A stretch of 64,000 nucleotides of DNA from positions 56,168-120,167 of the forward strand of contig CACXBB010000006.1 in the NCBI GenBank assembly GCA_902765735.1, read 5' to 3'. Each line of letters starts with the position of its first letter. The first letter of the stretch is position 1. The DNA comes from an uncultured Eubacteriales bacterium. GTDB taxonomy: Bacteria; Bacillota; Clostridia; Christensenellales; Aristaeellaceae. Shown one piece after another: positions 42,901-49,944 of the stretch. The position numbers and the translations under genes are program-made. The notes beneath the pieces were generated by a model. That model saw only the letters and a list, made by a program, of their open reading frames with translations, did no database searches and was not told the origin of the DNA.

Positions 42901-44039
42901 CCGAACCCGTTGCCGAGGAGGTCGCCGAGCCCGTCCCCGAGGAGGTCGCCGAACCCGTTGCCGAGGAGGTCACCGAGCCCGTCCCCGAGGAGGTCGCCGA
43001 GCCTGTCCCCGAGGATGTTGCAGAACCCGTTGCGGAGGAGGTTCCCGAACCTGAGCCGGTCGAGGTGCCCGGGGGCGAAGTGCCCGAGGTTGTCGGGGAG
43101 ACCGCGCCCGGGACCGTCACCCCGCCAGTGCTGTCCTTCGAGACCACCGTTGAACAATTGGATGAGATCACCTATGTGGCGGACGACATACTGGTGATGC
43201 ACTGGCAGTCCGAGGGCGACGTCAGGGCCTACTACGCCGAGGTCGTCAACGACGAGGGCGAGGTGCTGGCCTCCGCAACGACCGAGGACAGCTCCATCGC
43301 CGTGCGCCAGGGCAATCTGACGGAGGGCGAGGTCTACACGCTCAACGTCACCGCCCTGCCGGCGGACGACAGCGCGGGCCAGACCGCTTCAGCACAGTTC
43401 GCGCTGTACCATGAGGACGCCGCCGAGGCGCCGCCGGTCGAGGAGCCTGTCGTCGAAGAGCCCGTCATCGAGGAGCCTGTCATTGAGGAGCCCGTCGTCG
43501 AGGAACCCGTCGTTGAGGAGCCTGTCATCGAGCAACCGCCCGTTGAGGTGCCCATCGTCGAGGAGCCTGTCATCGAGCAGCCGCCCGTCGAGGAGCCTGT
43601 CATCGAGCAGCCGCCCGTCGAGGAGCCCGTGATTGAGGAACCCGTCATCGAGCAGCCGCCCGTCGAGGAGCCCGTCATCGAGCAGCCGCCCGTCGAGGAG
43701 CCCGTCATCGAGCAGCCGCCCGTTGAGGAGCCTGTGATTGAGGAACCTGTAGTCGGGGAGCCGCCTGCGGAGGGCACCGGCGAGACCGCCGTGGCGATGG
43801 ACCCCGAGACCACCGCGCAGGTCCAGGCCGTTCTGGTCAACTGGGGCTGGCTGGCGGCGGAGGGCTTCGAGCCCGGCGTGGCCGACGAGCCCACCCTGCT
43901 GGCGATCACCGCCTTCGAGACTTGGTACAACGCCAACATCGGCGGGACGCTGGCCTCCGCGGAGGGGCTGGTGGACGTCAACACCCTGGCGCTGCTTTTG
44001 AACCAGGAGGGCATCGTCTATCCCAACATCGTCGAGTAA
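39996..44039 (+). CDS. Giant secreted peptidoglycan-binding multidomain protein
   Basis: 1347 residues. An N-terminal signal (ALLALLAGCALAE, possible lipobox Cys) precedes a beta-propeller-like part (about 25-350, DUF5050-like YYVSGANRAKLMRV repeats). Four peptidoglycan-binding type-1 repeats follow at about 375-660: RGSRGEAVRAIQKPLRALGY, RGLRVQIMQEKLRDLGYLGD, a degenerate one, and DRVDALQLRLKKLNYYDG. Beta-sandwich (Ig/FN3-like) domains lie at 680-890, then a linker of EVAEPVPE-type repeats, another beta domain (1050-1130), a VEEPVIEQPP repeat linker, and a C-terminal PG-binding-like domain. It is surface-bound to the wall. GTG start with GAGGAGG. Complete but of unknown task. Confidence 0.85.
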   Translation: MKKICAILILALLALLAGCALAETSTLVRSGALAAYLDGEGKLYLPGNEQPVNRSSADALVSVDPYRVLFLSTQPDGTRDLYMIDLGSFRERLVAKNVHDACMADEDTLYYVSGANRAKLMRVNMKTLSEATACTATEPIDRLYNAADGLVYEQVDNTGTMIYNRLTGRFDSYLGALPESGLRTDRFELYLSDGNLYLRDLTSLVSEHIDSGVLAYTVMQGRVYYLCGAGVTRLKCYDPAQMTWQAVLTLDSAMERQLTASEKQLFLLDYRGQIYTVDLENGALKNYVKVPDTSTFDLPKGYTVSDIRIEAVHGQLNVYAALEEASAQPSFSFIEFTSTSDSDLPNVRLVARYAIKGETAAWVRLKPAKQYSPLSRGSRGEAVRAIQKPLRALGYYNYYIDGIFGPRTEYAVRLLQSDLNRPVTGVADAELQRLILEGRLSDYDAYMALTRGNRGLRVQIMQEKLRDLGYLGDAADGIFGANTQRAVQLFQSENGLDISDGATRETLRRLYSGSAKRCASFIDLYPGYTGCRVRELNDRLQALYYLEYNPGTSYTLETAEAVRAFQRSAGLSVNGNATSGVLRRLFGRYAPECPGYITLRRGDDNDRVDALQLRLKKLNYYDGPVDGYYGKSTEKAVKLFQKKLGLNVTGTANVRTQTLLFSKDAPEYVKPTVIGKPVITVERYDSVQNGVYYINDNSAPGGYAVFNWYVEGEVKNFNVKVYDADGRVLVNEKTLLSRTGVPLSTLEKDKLYALTVTAYPEDGNKKHVTTESVGFIHCENRPPEVLPVGVVGDPQLFIKTVLRTQGGVQYVQPGEVVFHWHADGELDRYCVEIFSSDGEMLKTLETRGEQLSLPTSGLSVGKVYTLYVYAIPARGNIENARTAAQAFALEDLSIPTPTPEPEEPDITPEPLVTTAPTPEPPASEEPPAEDGVLPEVAAELPGAASDAAPEEVAEPVPEEVAEPVPEEVAEPVAEEVAEPVPEEVAEPVAEEVTEPVPEEVAEPVPEDVAEPVAEEVPEPEPVEVPGGEVPEVVGETAPGTVTPPVLSFETTVEQLDEITYVADDILVMHWQSEGDVRAYYAEVVNDEGEVLASATTEDSSIAVRQGNLTEGEVYTLNVTALPADDSAGQTASAQFALYHEDAAEAPPVEEPVVEEPVIEEPVIEEPVVEEPVVEEPVIEQPPVEVPIVEEPVIEQPPVEEPVIEQPPVEEPVIEEPVIEQPPVEEPVIEQPPVEEPVIEQPPVEEPVIEEPVVGEPPAEGTGETAVAMDPETTAQVQAVLVNWGWLAAEGFEPGVADEPTLLAITAFETWYNANIGGTLASAEGLVDVNTLALLLNQEGIVYPNIVE
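42840..43050 (+). repeat. EVAEPVPE coding repeats
   Basis: 24-bp coding units GAGGTCGCCGAGCCCGTCCC (variants with Val/Ala/Thr) repeated about nine times within the large secreted protein. Proline-rich acidic linker prone to slippage. Confidence 0.85.
43437..43760 (+). repeat. VEEPVIEQPP coding repeats
   Basis: About 15-30 bp units coding for EEPV[IV]E(Q/E)(P)P repeated over 320 bp, a second stretched acidic linker before the last domain of the large secreted protein. Confidence 0.85.
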
Positions 44040-44052
44040 ACACCCATGACAA

Positions 44053-44244
44053 GGGGGCTGTCTCAAAACGCATACAGATTCATGAAACCTGCGTAGGGGC
44101 GCCGATGCGGCGCCCGCCCGGGTACGAAACATTTGCGGACGCCATGAATGGCGTCCGCAAATGTTTCGTACCCGGGCGGGCGGCGCATCGCCGCCCCTAC
44201 GACATGCACACGCTTGAATGATTATGCGTTTTGAGACAGCCCCC
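44053..44244. mobile_element. MITE-like element with 21-bp perfect TIR and a 72-bp palindrome
   Basis: 192 bp. The ends match perfectly as inverted repeats (GGGGGCTGTCTCAAAACG... at 44053-44073 and its inverse at 44224-44244). Inside, two 35-nt arms (44111-44145 and 44148-44182) are exactly complementary around GA. No ORF. It ends 22 nt before the Nudix gene start. Confidence 0.85.
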
Positions 44245-44266
44245 GGATTCCCGGAGGAATATACCA

Positions 44267-44824
44267 ATGTTGAATCTTCGCAAAAGACTGGAGGATTACG
44301 CGCCGTACAACGCCCAGGAGGCGGCGGACCGGCGGATGATGCTCACGGCCATCGACGTGTTGGAGGACCCGCTTACTCGGGAGAACGTGTTCGCCCACTT
44401 CACCGCCTCGGCGTGGATCGTCAATCCCGACCGCACGAAGGTGCTGATGGCCTGGCACAACATCTACAAAACCTGGGCCTGGACCGGCGGCCACGCCGAC
44501 GGCGATGCCGACCTGCTGGCGGTGGCGCTCCGGGAGGCGCGGGAGGAGACGGGCATACGGGACATCCGGCCCGTCATGACCGATATCTATTCGCTGGAGG
44601 TCGTGCCCGTGAACGCCCACGTGAAGCGGGACAGCTTCGTCTCCGCCCACCTGCACATGAACGTCACCTACCTGCTGGAGGCCGACGACGCCCAGCCCCT
44701 GCACGTCAAGCCCGACGAGAACAGCGCCGTGGGCTGGCTGAGCCTCGATGAGGCGGCGGACAACCGGGACGAACCGTACATGGCGGTGATCTACCGCAAG
44801 CTGAATGAGAAAATGCACGGGTGA
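44267..44824 (+). CDS. Nudix hydrolase
   Basis: 185 residues. The Nudix box is GGHADGDADLLAVALREARE(ETGI), at about 79-102. The REAREETGI half is intact; the Glu expected seven positions before the Arg is Ala, a position that is not absolutely required. The substrate (a nucleoside diphosphate derivative) is unknown. The ATG at 44267 has CGGAGGA upstream. Its promoter may lie in the MITE, which ends 22 nt before the start. Confidence 0.88.
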   Translation: MLNLRKRLEDYAPYNAQEAADRRMMLTAIDVLEDPLTRENVFAHFTASAWIVNPDRTKVLMAWHNIYKTWAWTGGHADGDADLLAVALREAREETGIRDIRPVMTDIYSLEVVPVNAHVKRDSFVSAHLHMNVTYLLEADDAQPLHVKPDENSAVGWLSLDEAADNRDEPYMAVIYRKLNEKMHG

Positions 44825-44825
44825 T

Positions 44826-45000
44826 GAGGGCATCGCCCCTACACCAGCGTGAGCCGTAGAGGCGGCATTCATGCCGCCCGCGGACGCCATGAATGGCGTC
44901 CCTACGGATGGATTGCACCGTATGATCGTCGTTTAAAGACAGCCCTCTACAGCAGCGTGACCCTTCGTAGGGGCGATGCCCTCATCGCCCGTGCCGTCCG
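44826..45000. repeat. Palindrome cluster, sister of 56325-56515
   Basis: Units GGGCATCGCCCCTAC, GCCGTAGAGGCGGCATTCATGCC and GGACGCCATGAATGGCGTCC, a half MITE end (AAAGACAGCCC at 44936) and GTAGGGGCGATGCCCTCATC, in the same order as the copy at 56325. No gene. Confidence 0.75.
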
Positions 45001-45007
45001 TGACCTC

Positions 45008-45254
45008 AAAAACGGTCGGCGCGCCTGACCTGGTCTTTGACCCCACACCCGCCTGCCGGATGGTTCGCTCTTAAGGACTCTGCCTCCCCACTACTGCATC
45101 TCTCAGCATTATCGCCCCTCGCTTGCGCGGACGCTAAAAAACACTGGCAGGACTTACCTCTAAGCCGCACCATGCTCACCGGGATTTTCCCGGCTTACGT
45201 GGATCGTTTCGCCTGCGACTGGCATCGACTTTCAACCACAGACGCGCGCCGGCC
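45008..45254 (-). ncRNA. Structured non-coding RNA of about 247 nt, possibly raiA-type
   Basis: A stand-alone transcription unit without a convincing ORF. The promoter TTGACG-17-TATAAT lies just upstream. The 5' end GGCCGGCGCGC (45244-45254) pairs with GCGCGCCGACC at the 3' end (45014-45024), one mismatch, followed by TTTTT (45008-45012). So the closing helix also serves as terminator stem. Interior features include GTTGAAAGTCGATGCC, GCGAAACGATCC, CCGGGAAAATCCCGG and GCTGAGAGATGCAGTAGT. Loop segments such as these recall the raiA motif of Firmicutes, but I am unsure of the family. No RNase P, tmRNA or 6S landmarks fit. Confidence 0.6.
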
Positions 45255-45260
45255 ACCTCC

Positions 45261-45302
45261 ATTATAAAAAAAGCCCCCGACATCGTCAAGGGCTTTTTGT
45301 AT
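45261..45302 (-). promoter_or_regulatory. Promoter of the structured RNA, overlapping a bidirectional terminator
   Basis: Minus strand: TTGACG (45284-45289), 17-bp spacer, TATAAT (45261-45266). The same DNA forms AAAAAGCCC..GGGGGCTTTTTTT, a terminator for traffic from metA that also works in the plus direction. Confidence 0.82.
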
Positions 45303-45348
45303 TTATCATGTATCTTTTCAGCCGATAAGTCGGGAATTGACGGGCTTC

Positions 45349-45527
45349 GCCCGAGAGTGAAGAGTGGAGAGTTGAGAGTGAAGAAATAGGAAGCCTGAGA
45401 ACGAAGCGACGTCGTTTTCTGCGGCAGAACACCTCTCTTCGCGGGAGCAACGGTTGTGATCCCTGCGATGCCAGGCGCGCGGCCAATTCAATCCTCACTC
45501 TCCACTCTTCACTCTCCACTCTTGACC
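45349..45527. repeat. Heptamer-arm inverted-repeat element (GAGTGGA type)
   Basis: Left arm GAGAGTGAAGAGTGGAGAGT..., right arm ACTCTCCACTCTTCACTCTC..., both reiterating a 7-nt unit, inverse to each other; the middle has no ORF. It lies between the terminator and the metA stop. Confidence 0.8.
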
Positions 45528-45529
45528 CA

Positions 45530-46447
45530 TCACCGTATGTCCGCCAGGTCGTAGGGCGTGTTCTGGTAGACGAAGTAGTTCAGCCAGTTGGTGTAGAGCA
45601 GGTTCGCGTGGCTGCGCCAGGTGACCCGGGGGCGCCGGGTGTCGTCGTCGTCGGGGTAGTAGTTCTTCGGCACCTCGATGGGCAGGCCCTGGCCCTTGTC
45701 CCGCAGATACTCCTTCTCCAGCGTGTCGGCGTCGTACTCGGAGTGACCGAATATGAACACCTGCCTGCCGCCGAAGGTCTGCACCGCGTACACCCCGGCC
45801 TCCTCGGAGGACGCCAGGATCTTCAGCTCCGGCACGGCCTCGATGTCCGCCCGGTCCACGGTGGTGTGGCGGGAGTGAGGGGCCATGAACACGTCGTCAA
45901 AGCCCCGGAACAGTATCGACTGCCGGCGCTCCACGTGGTGCTCGAACACCCCGAACAGCTTGTGATCGAGCTGCCGCTTGGGGATGCCGTAGTGGTAGTA
46001 CAGCCCCGCCTGCGCGCCCCAGCAGATGTGGAAGGTGGAGTGCACGTGGGTCTTGGACCACTCCATGATCCCGCACAGCTCATCCCAGTAGTCCACCGCC
46101 TCAAAGGGCAGGTGTTCCACAGGCGCGCCGGTGATCACCATGCCGTCGTAGCGGTTGTCGCGCACCTGGTCGAAGGTCTTGTAGAAGGCCAGCATGTGGT
46201 CCTGCGACACGTTCTTCGACTCGTGGCTCTTCACCTGCAAAAGCTCAAGCTCCACCTGCAGCGGCGTGTTGCCAAGCACGCGGGCGAGCTGGGTCTCCGT
46301 GACCACCTTGGTGGGCATCAGGTTCAAAACCAGTATGCGCAGCGGGCGGATGTCCTGGCTGATGGCCCGGAACTCCGTCATCACAAATATATTCTCGTTT
46401 TCCAGCGTCTCCCGCGCCGGGAGCGCGTTCGGGATCTTGATCGGCAT
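45530..46447 (-). CDS. metA: Homoserine O-acyltransferase (MetA fold), predicted acetyl-specific
   Basis: A 305-residue class-I glutamine-amidotransferase-like enzyme. The nucleophile lies in HICWGAQAG (about Cys142), with [10 protein letters not shown] (His/Glu triad) near residue 235. The substrate-specificity loop reads [10 protein letters not shown]: a Glu stands where E. coli MetA has Gly (GAPLG). In this family Glu at that place signals acetyl-CoA, so O-acetylhomoserine is expected. It starts methionine synthesis and draws on acetyl-CoA, the product of the CODH/ACS route. GGGAGAGAAG precedes the ATG. Confidence 0.93.
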   Translation of the reverse strand: MPIKIPNALPARETLENENIFVMTEFRAISQDIRPLRILVLNLMPTKVVTETQLARVLGNTPLQVELELLQVKSHESKNVSQDHMLAFYKTFDQVRDNRYDGMVITGAPVEHLPFEAVDYWDELCGIMEWSKTHVHSTFHICWGAQAGLYYHYGIPKRQLDHKLFGVFEHHVERRQSILFRGFDDVFMAPHSRHTTVDRADIEAVPELKILASSEEAGVYAVQTFGGRQVFIFGHSEYDADTLEKEYLRDKGQGLPIEVPKNYYPDDDDTRRPRVTWRSHANLLYTNWLNYFVYQNTPYDLADIR

Positions 46448-46550
46448 GCGCTTCTCTCCCTGATTGTAGTATCAATCATTGTACTTCACAAAGGTTAAGA
46501 AAAGGCGTTATAACATATATTTTGTTATTATGTTGGATTATAGACCGAGC

Positions 46551-47891
46551 CTATACCAGCCTCGCGCACGCCCGGGCCAGCGCGTCCAGCGTGCCGCAGG
46601 GCACCATGCTGCAATGGGGTCTGAGCCGGGTGACGCCCTTCAGATACTGCCACTTGGCCTCGGGGATGGGGTTCATCCACACCACGCTGCCGGCCTGCCG
46701 CGACGCCTTGACGAGCGCGGCCTCGGCGCGGTTCAGGTCCACCGACTTGGCGTCGGACAGCACGATCAGCACCGTGCCGGGGCCGAGCACCGGCGGGTTT
46801 GCCGCCAGCACCGCCTCCAGCGCGCGCCCGATGTTGGTCCCCCTGCCCCACACGCCGGAGGAGCGCACGTAGCCCGCGAACAGGCTCATGTCCTGCAGCG
46901 CGAAGGGGTTCACCCGCTGCACCTGCTCGGAGAACAGGAAGATCACGGAGTGGTCGGACACCTCCGACAGCGACTTGATGAAGCGTATGGCGAACTCCGA
47001 AAACTGCATCATGGAGGCAGACACGTCGCACAGCATCACCACGCGCTTGCGGCGGCTGTGGCGCTTCTTGTAGCGGAGACTGCACAGCGCCCCGCCGGTG
47101 GACAGTCCCGCCCGGATGGTGCGCTTGAAGTCCAGCGCCGCCGACCGGCCCGCGGCCCTTCGGCGGGCCACGATAGCGCCGTTGATGCGGCGGGTCACCT
47201 GGTCGATGAGCTGGTAGGCCCGGGGGATCTCGCTGTCCCTGAAGTTGGAGATGTCCCGGAACATCATGTCGGCGTCGCTGTCCTGCTGCATCGCGCCCTC
47301 GGCGGCGTCCTCCAGCACCATCTGCTGCTCCAGCAGGCTCTTCATGAACACCGAGCGTATGAAGCCCTCGTACAGCTTCGGCGCGTGCTCCATCTTTTCG
47401 GAGAACTTATCCGCGATGTCCCGCAGGCGGTCGCGCTCGGACTGGGGCATCCGCGCGTAGACGTCCTTTAAGTCGTCCCGGAACTCGATGGGCTTCCCGT
47501 CCACGGTCAGCGTCTCCTCCAGCTCCCGGCGGCGCTGTTCCATGGCCGCCCGGGCCTTAGCCATCGCCCGGCGGTTCGCCTCGAATTCCTCCGCCGAAAC
47601 GAAGTACAGCGCAAACAACTTATCGAAGGTCTCCTGCTCCCGCCGGGTGCCCGCCAGTATGGCGCGCATCGCCGCGCGCACGGCGTCCCGATCCTCGAAG
47701 CCCACCAGGTGAAGCGCCCGCAGCATGTCCTCCGTCTCCCGCATGCCGATGGTCATGCCCTGAGCCCGGAGGTCGTTGACGAAGCGCACCATGCGGTCGA
47801 ACAGCGCGTCCTGTGGTTTTTCGCAGGCGCAGTTGCCGCAGCCCCCGCAATCGCCGTGATGCCTACAGAATCGCGCGGATAAACTCGTCAT
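46551..47891 (-). CDS. CoxE-like VWA domain protein
   Basis: 446 residues. An N-terminal Cys-rich start (CRHHGDCGGCGNCACE) is followed by helical CoxE region, then a von Willebrand A domain with the MIDAS motif CDVSASM (DxSxS, about 300) and SDAKSVD. It works with the MoxR ATPase encoded just before it, as CoxD-CoxE or similar metal-cofactor/protein-maturation pairs. The start at 47891 (ATGACGAGTTT) overlaps the ATPase gene by 29 nt with GGGAGAT upstream. A longer ATG at 47933 is less likely. Client unknown; association with CODH maturation is guesswork. Confidence 0.85.
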   Translation of the reverse strand: MTSLSARFCRHHGDCGGCGNCACEKPQDALFDRMVRFVNDLRAQGMTIGMRETEDMLRALHLVGFEDRDAVRAAMRAILAGTRREQETFDKLFALYFVSAEEFEANRRAMAKARAAMEQRRRELEETLTVDGKPIEFRDDLKDVYARMPQSERDRLRDIADKFSEKMEHAPKLYEGFIRSVFMKSLLEQQMVLEDAAEGAMQQDSDADMMFRDISNFRDSEIPRAYQLIDQVTRRINGAIVARRRAAGRSAALDFKRTIRAGLSTGGALCSLRYKKRHSRRKRVVMLCDVSASMMQFSEFAIRFIKSLSEVSDHSVIFLFSEQVQRVNPFALQDMSLFAGYVRSSGVWGRGTNIGRALEAVLAANPPVLGPGTVLIVLSDAKSVDLNRAEAALVKASRQAGSVVWMNPIPEAKWQYLKGVTRLRPHCSMVPCGTLDALARACARLV

Positions 47892-48723
47892 CGGACATGA
47901 TCTCCCGGATGTCGTCGTTGTTTTTGAGCGCAAAGCCCAGGGTCTGGGTCAGGCTCTCATCGTCCAGCTCGTCGGCGCCCAGCGCCTGTAAGGCCATCGC
48001 CCAGTCCAGCGCCTCCGCCACGGAGGGCTTCTTGGTCACCGCCTCCGACTGCCGAAGGTACGCCACCGCCCGGGCCACCTGGGTCGCCAGCGCCTCGGAA
48101 AGCCCCGGGCGCTTCGCCCGCAGGATTTTGATCTCCCGCTCGACGTCCGGGTACTCCAGGTACAGGTACGCGCACCGGCGTCGCAGCGCCTCGGACAGCG
48201 GGCGGGTGTGATTGCTGGTCAGCACGATGAAGGGCACGCTGTGGGCGACCACGGTGCCGTACTCGGGGATGGTCACCTGCATTTCGCTCAAGAGCTCCAG
48301 CAGGAAGGCCTCAAACTCGGCGTCGGCCTTGTCGATCTCGTCGATCAGCAGCACCACCGGCTCCTCCGAGCGTATGGACTTCAGAAGCGGCCTCTCCAGC
48401 AGGTATTCCTCGCCGAACAGGTCCTCCACACGCTGGCCGCCGTCCCGGTTCATCTGTATGGACAGAAGCTGCTTTTGATAGTTCCACTCATAAAGCGCCT
48501 TGGACTCGTCCAGCCCCTCGTAGCACTGCAGCCGGACCAGTGGGCGCTCGAAGGCCCGGGCCGCCGCCTTGGCCACCTCCGTCTTGCCCACGCCCGCCGC
48601 GCCCTCGATCAGCAGCGGCCGGTTCAGCTGCATGGCGATGTACAGCGTGGCCGCCAGCGCGTCGTCCGCGATGTAGTTCTCGCCGTTCAGTTTTGCCTTC
48701 AGTGCGTTCAATGCGTCCCGCAA
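47863..48723 (-). CDS. MoxR-family AAA+ ATPase
   Basis: 286 residues: Walker A GAAGVGKTEVAKA (about 39-51), Walker B VLLIDEIDKADAEF (about 105), sensor 1 VLTSNHTR, and the Arg-finger RRRCAYLYL. A typical MoxR chaperone ATPase that remodels a client together with the overlapping VWA protein. The gene begins the two-gene unit. Similar MoxR-VWA pairs activate metalloenzymes. Confidence 0.9.
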   Translation of the reverse strand: MRDALNALKAKLNGENYIADDALAATLYIAMQLNRPLLIEGAAGVGKTEVAKAAARAFERPLVRLQCYEGLDESKALYEWNYQKQLLSIQMNRDGGQRVEDLFGEEYLLERPLLKSIRSEEPVVLLIDEIDKADAEFEAFLLELLSEMQVTIPEYGTVVAHSVPFIVLTSNHTRPLSEALRRRCAYLYLEYPDVEREIKILRAKRPGLSEALATQVARAVAYLRQSEAVTKKPSVAEALDWAMALQALGADELDDESLTQTLGFALKNNDDIREIMSDDEFIRAIL

Positions 48724-48740
48724 GGGACCACTTCCCTTCG

Positions 48741-49132
48741 TTCAGAGTGCAGAGTACAGAGTGCAGAGTGCAGATATGGCAACTGTGCGGTACGGCGGGC
48801 GATGAGGGCATCGCCCCTACGGTTAATGCGCAATTACACCGTTGTAGGGGCGCCGATGCAGCGCCTGTTCAATCTGAATCCATGGTTCCTGCCGGGCGGG
48901 CGATGAGGGCATCGCCCCTACGGTTGATGCGCAATTACACCGTTGTAGGGGCGCCGATGCAGCGCCCGTTCAATCTGAATCCATGGTTCCTGCCGGGCGG
49001 GCGGCGCATCGCCGCCCCTACATAACAGTGTCTTCCCGCCTGCTTTTGCAATAACAACCGTCTTTAATCAAAAGAAATCCGCAGGATTTCTACCAAAACT
49101 GCACTCTGCACTCTCCACTCTCCACTCTGTTC
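48741..49132. repeat. Heptamer-arm element enclosing two near-identical palindrome copies
   Basis: Arms GCAGAGTACAGAGTGCAGAG (left) and ACTGCACTCTGCACTCTCCA (right). Between them a block CCGTTGTAGGGGCGCCGATG...CATGGTTCCTGCCGGGCGG is directly repeated twice (from about 48840 and 48942). No gene in this 464-nt gap. Confidence 0.82.
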
Positions 49133-49187
49133 AACATGTTTCCAGCCCGCGCGAAAACGGCACGGGCTGGAGTGAGCCGGGTTATCC

Positions 49188-49568
49188 TTACTTTTCGATG
49201 ATCTCGAGCAGCTCCATCGGGCAGGCCTTGGCGCAGATGCCGCAGGCGATGCACTTGGTGGCGGTGTCGCCCAGGGTCATGACCTGCATCGGGCAGGCCT
49301 TCACGCACTCGCCGCAGGCGGTGCACAGCTTTTTATTGATCATATAGACGCCGGTCTTGGGATTCTGGCTGATGGCGTTGTTGGGACAGGTGCGGGCGCA
49401 CTTGCCGCACTGTATGCAGGTCTTGACCTTCGCGTCGCCCTTGTTGTCCACGATCTGTATGCAGCTCTTCGCCGGGTCGAACACCTTGTAAAACGCCTCG
49501 GAGCACGCGCGCACACAGCTCAGGCACGCCATGCACTCGATACCCTTTTTGACCGCCAGTTTCTTCAT
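49188..49568 (-). CDS. cooF: CooF-like polyferredoxin (four [4Fe-4S]-type motifs)
   Basis: 126 residues with four CxxCxxCxxxC motifs: CMACLSCVRACSE, CIQCGKCARTCPN, CTACGECVKACPM and CIACGICAKACPM. The 16 Cys could bind up to four [4Fe-4S] clusters. This HycB/CooF class carries electrons to or from CO dehydrogenase. It is divergent from cooS with 376 nt between the starts. The ATG at 49568 follows GGGAGG; 18 residues of an upstream extension are rejected. Confidence 0.85.
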   Translation of the reverse strand: MKKLAVKKGIECMACLSCVRACSEAFYKVFDPAKSCIQIVDNKGDAKVKTCIQCGKCARTCPNNAISQNPKTGVYMINKKLCTACGECVKACPMQVMTLGDTATKCIACGICAKACPMELLEIIEK

Positions 49569-49601
49569 GAGGATTACCTCCCAAATTATTGTAGTGTCAC
49601 C

Positions 49602-49630
49602 ATTATACAGGAGCAGGGGCATATTTGTAA
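49602..49630 (-). promoter_or_regulatory. Promoter of the polyferredoxin gene
   Basis: Minus-strand TTACAA (49625-49630), 17-bp spacer, TATAAT (49602-49607). Confidence 0.6.
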
Positions 49631-49747
49631 ATCCTAACTTAATTTAGTGATACATAACCGTTACACGGAATGGTTGCAATCATCGTAATTTTACACGGAT
49701 TTATTGAAATATCGGGCTTCGGCTATGCCCCAGGGGGGGATATGACC

Positions 49748-49944
49748 TTGACTTTGTGACAGGCATTTGATAAAATAAATCTGACCGTGGATTGGTGTGT
49801 GCCGTCACGGTTTGCGCATCGCTCAAGGGTTTATGGCTTCACTGTGCGTGGGGTCATATCCCGTGGGCCTTTTGTGTGCAAGCATGCCGTGAGGTCGCTC
49901 CGGTCCTTTGTTGCAAGCCTAATAAGATTTGGGAGGAAATCAAA
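49748..49944 (+). promoter_or_regulatory. Promoter and ~160-nt leader of cooS-cooC-acsB
   Basis: TTGACT (49748-49753), 17-bp spacer, TAAAAT (49771-49776). The transcript start near 49783 leaves a leader of about 160 nt before the TTG start codon. The leader contains an ACCGTG...CACGGT helix (about 49784-49811) and no known riboswitch. Nothing else is seen in the 376-nt gap. Confidence 0.75.

Noticed and set aside
40158..43202. A 1014-residue minus-strand frame opposite the large secreted protein
   Set aside because: Composition (His, Leu, Val, Gly runs) is typical of antisense shadow; the plus frame has signal peptide, PG-binding repeats and a good Shine-Dalgarno.
45037..45267. A 76-residue plus-strand frame across the structured RNA
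   Set aside because: No Shine-Dalgarno, crosses the promoter and terminator of the minus-strand unit, composition not protein-like.
48741..49132. Possible CRISPR-like array from repeated blocks
   Set aside because: Only two near-identical blocks of about 100 nt occur, without regular repeats/spacers or cas genes.
49783..49944. NiCo or other metal riboswitch in the cooS leader
   Set aside because: No conserved core of any riboswitch known to me was seen; kept only as an unexplained leader.
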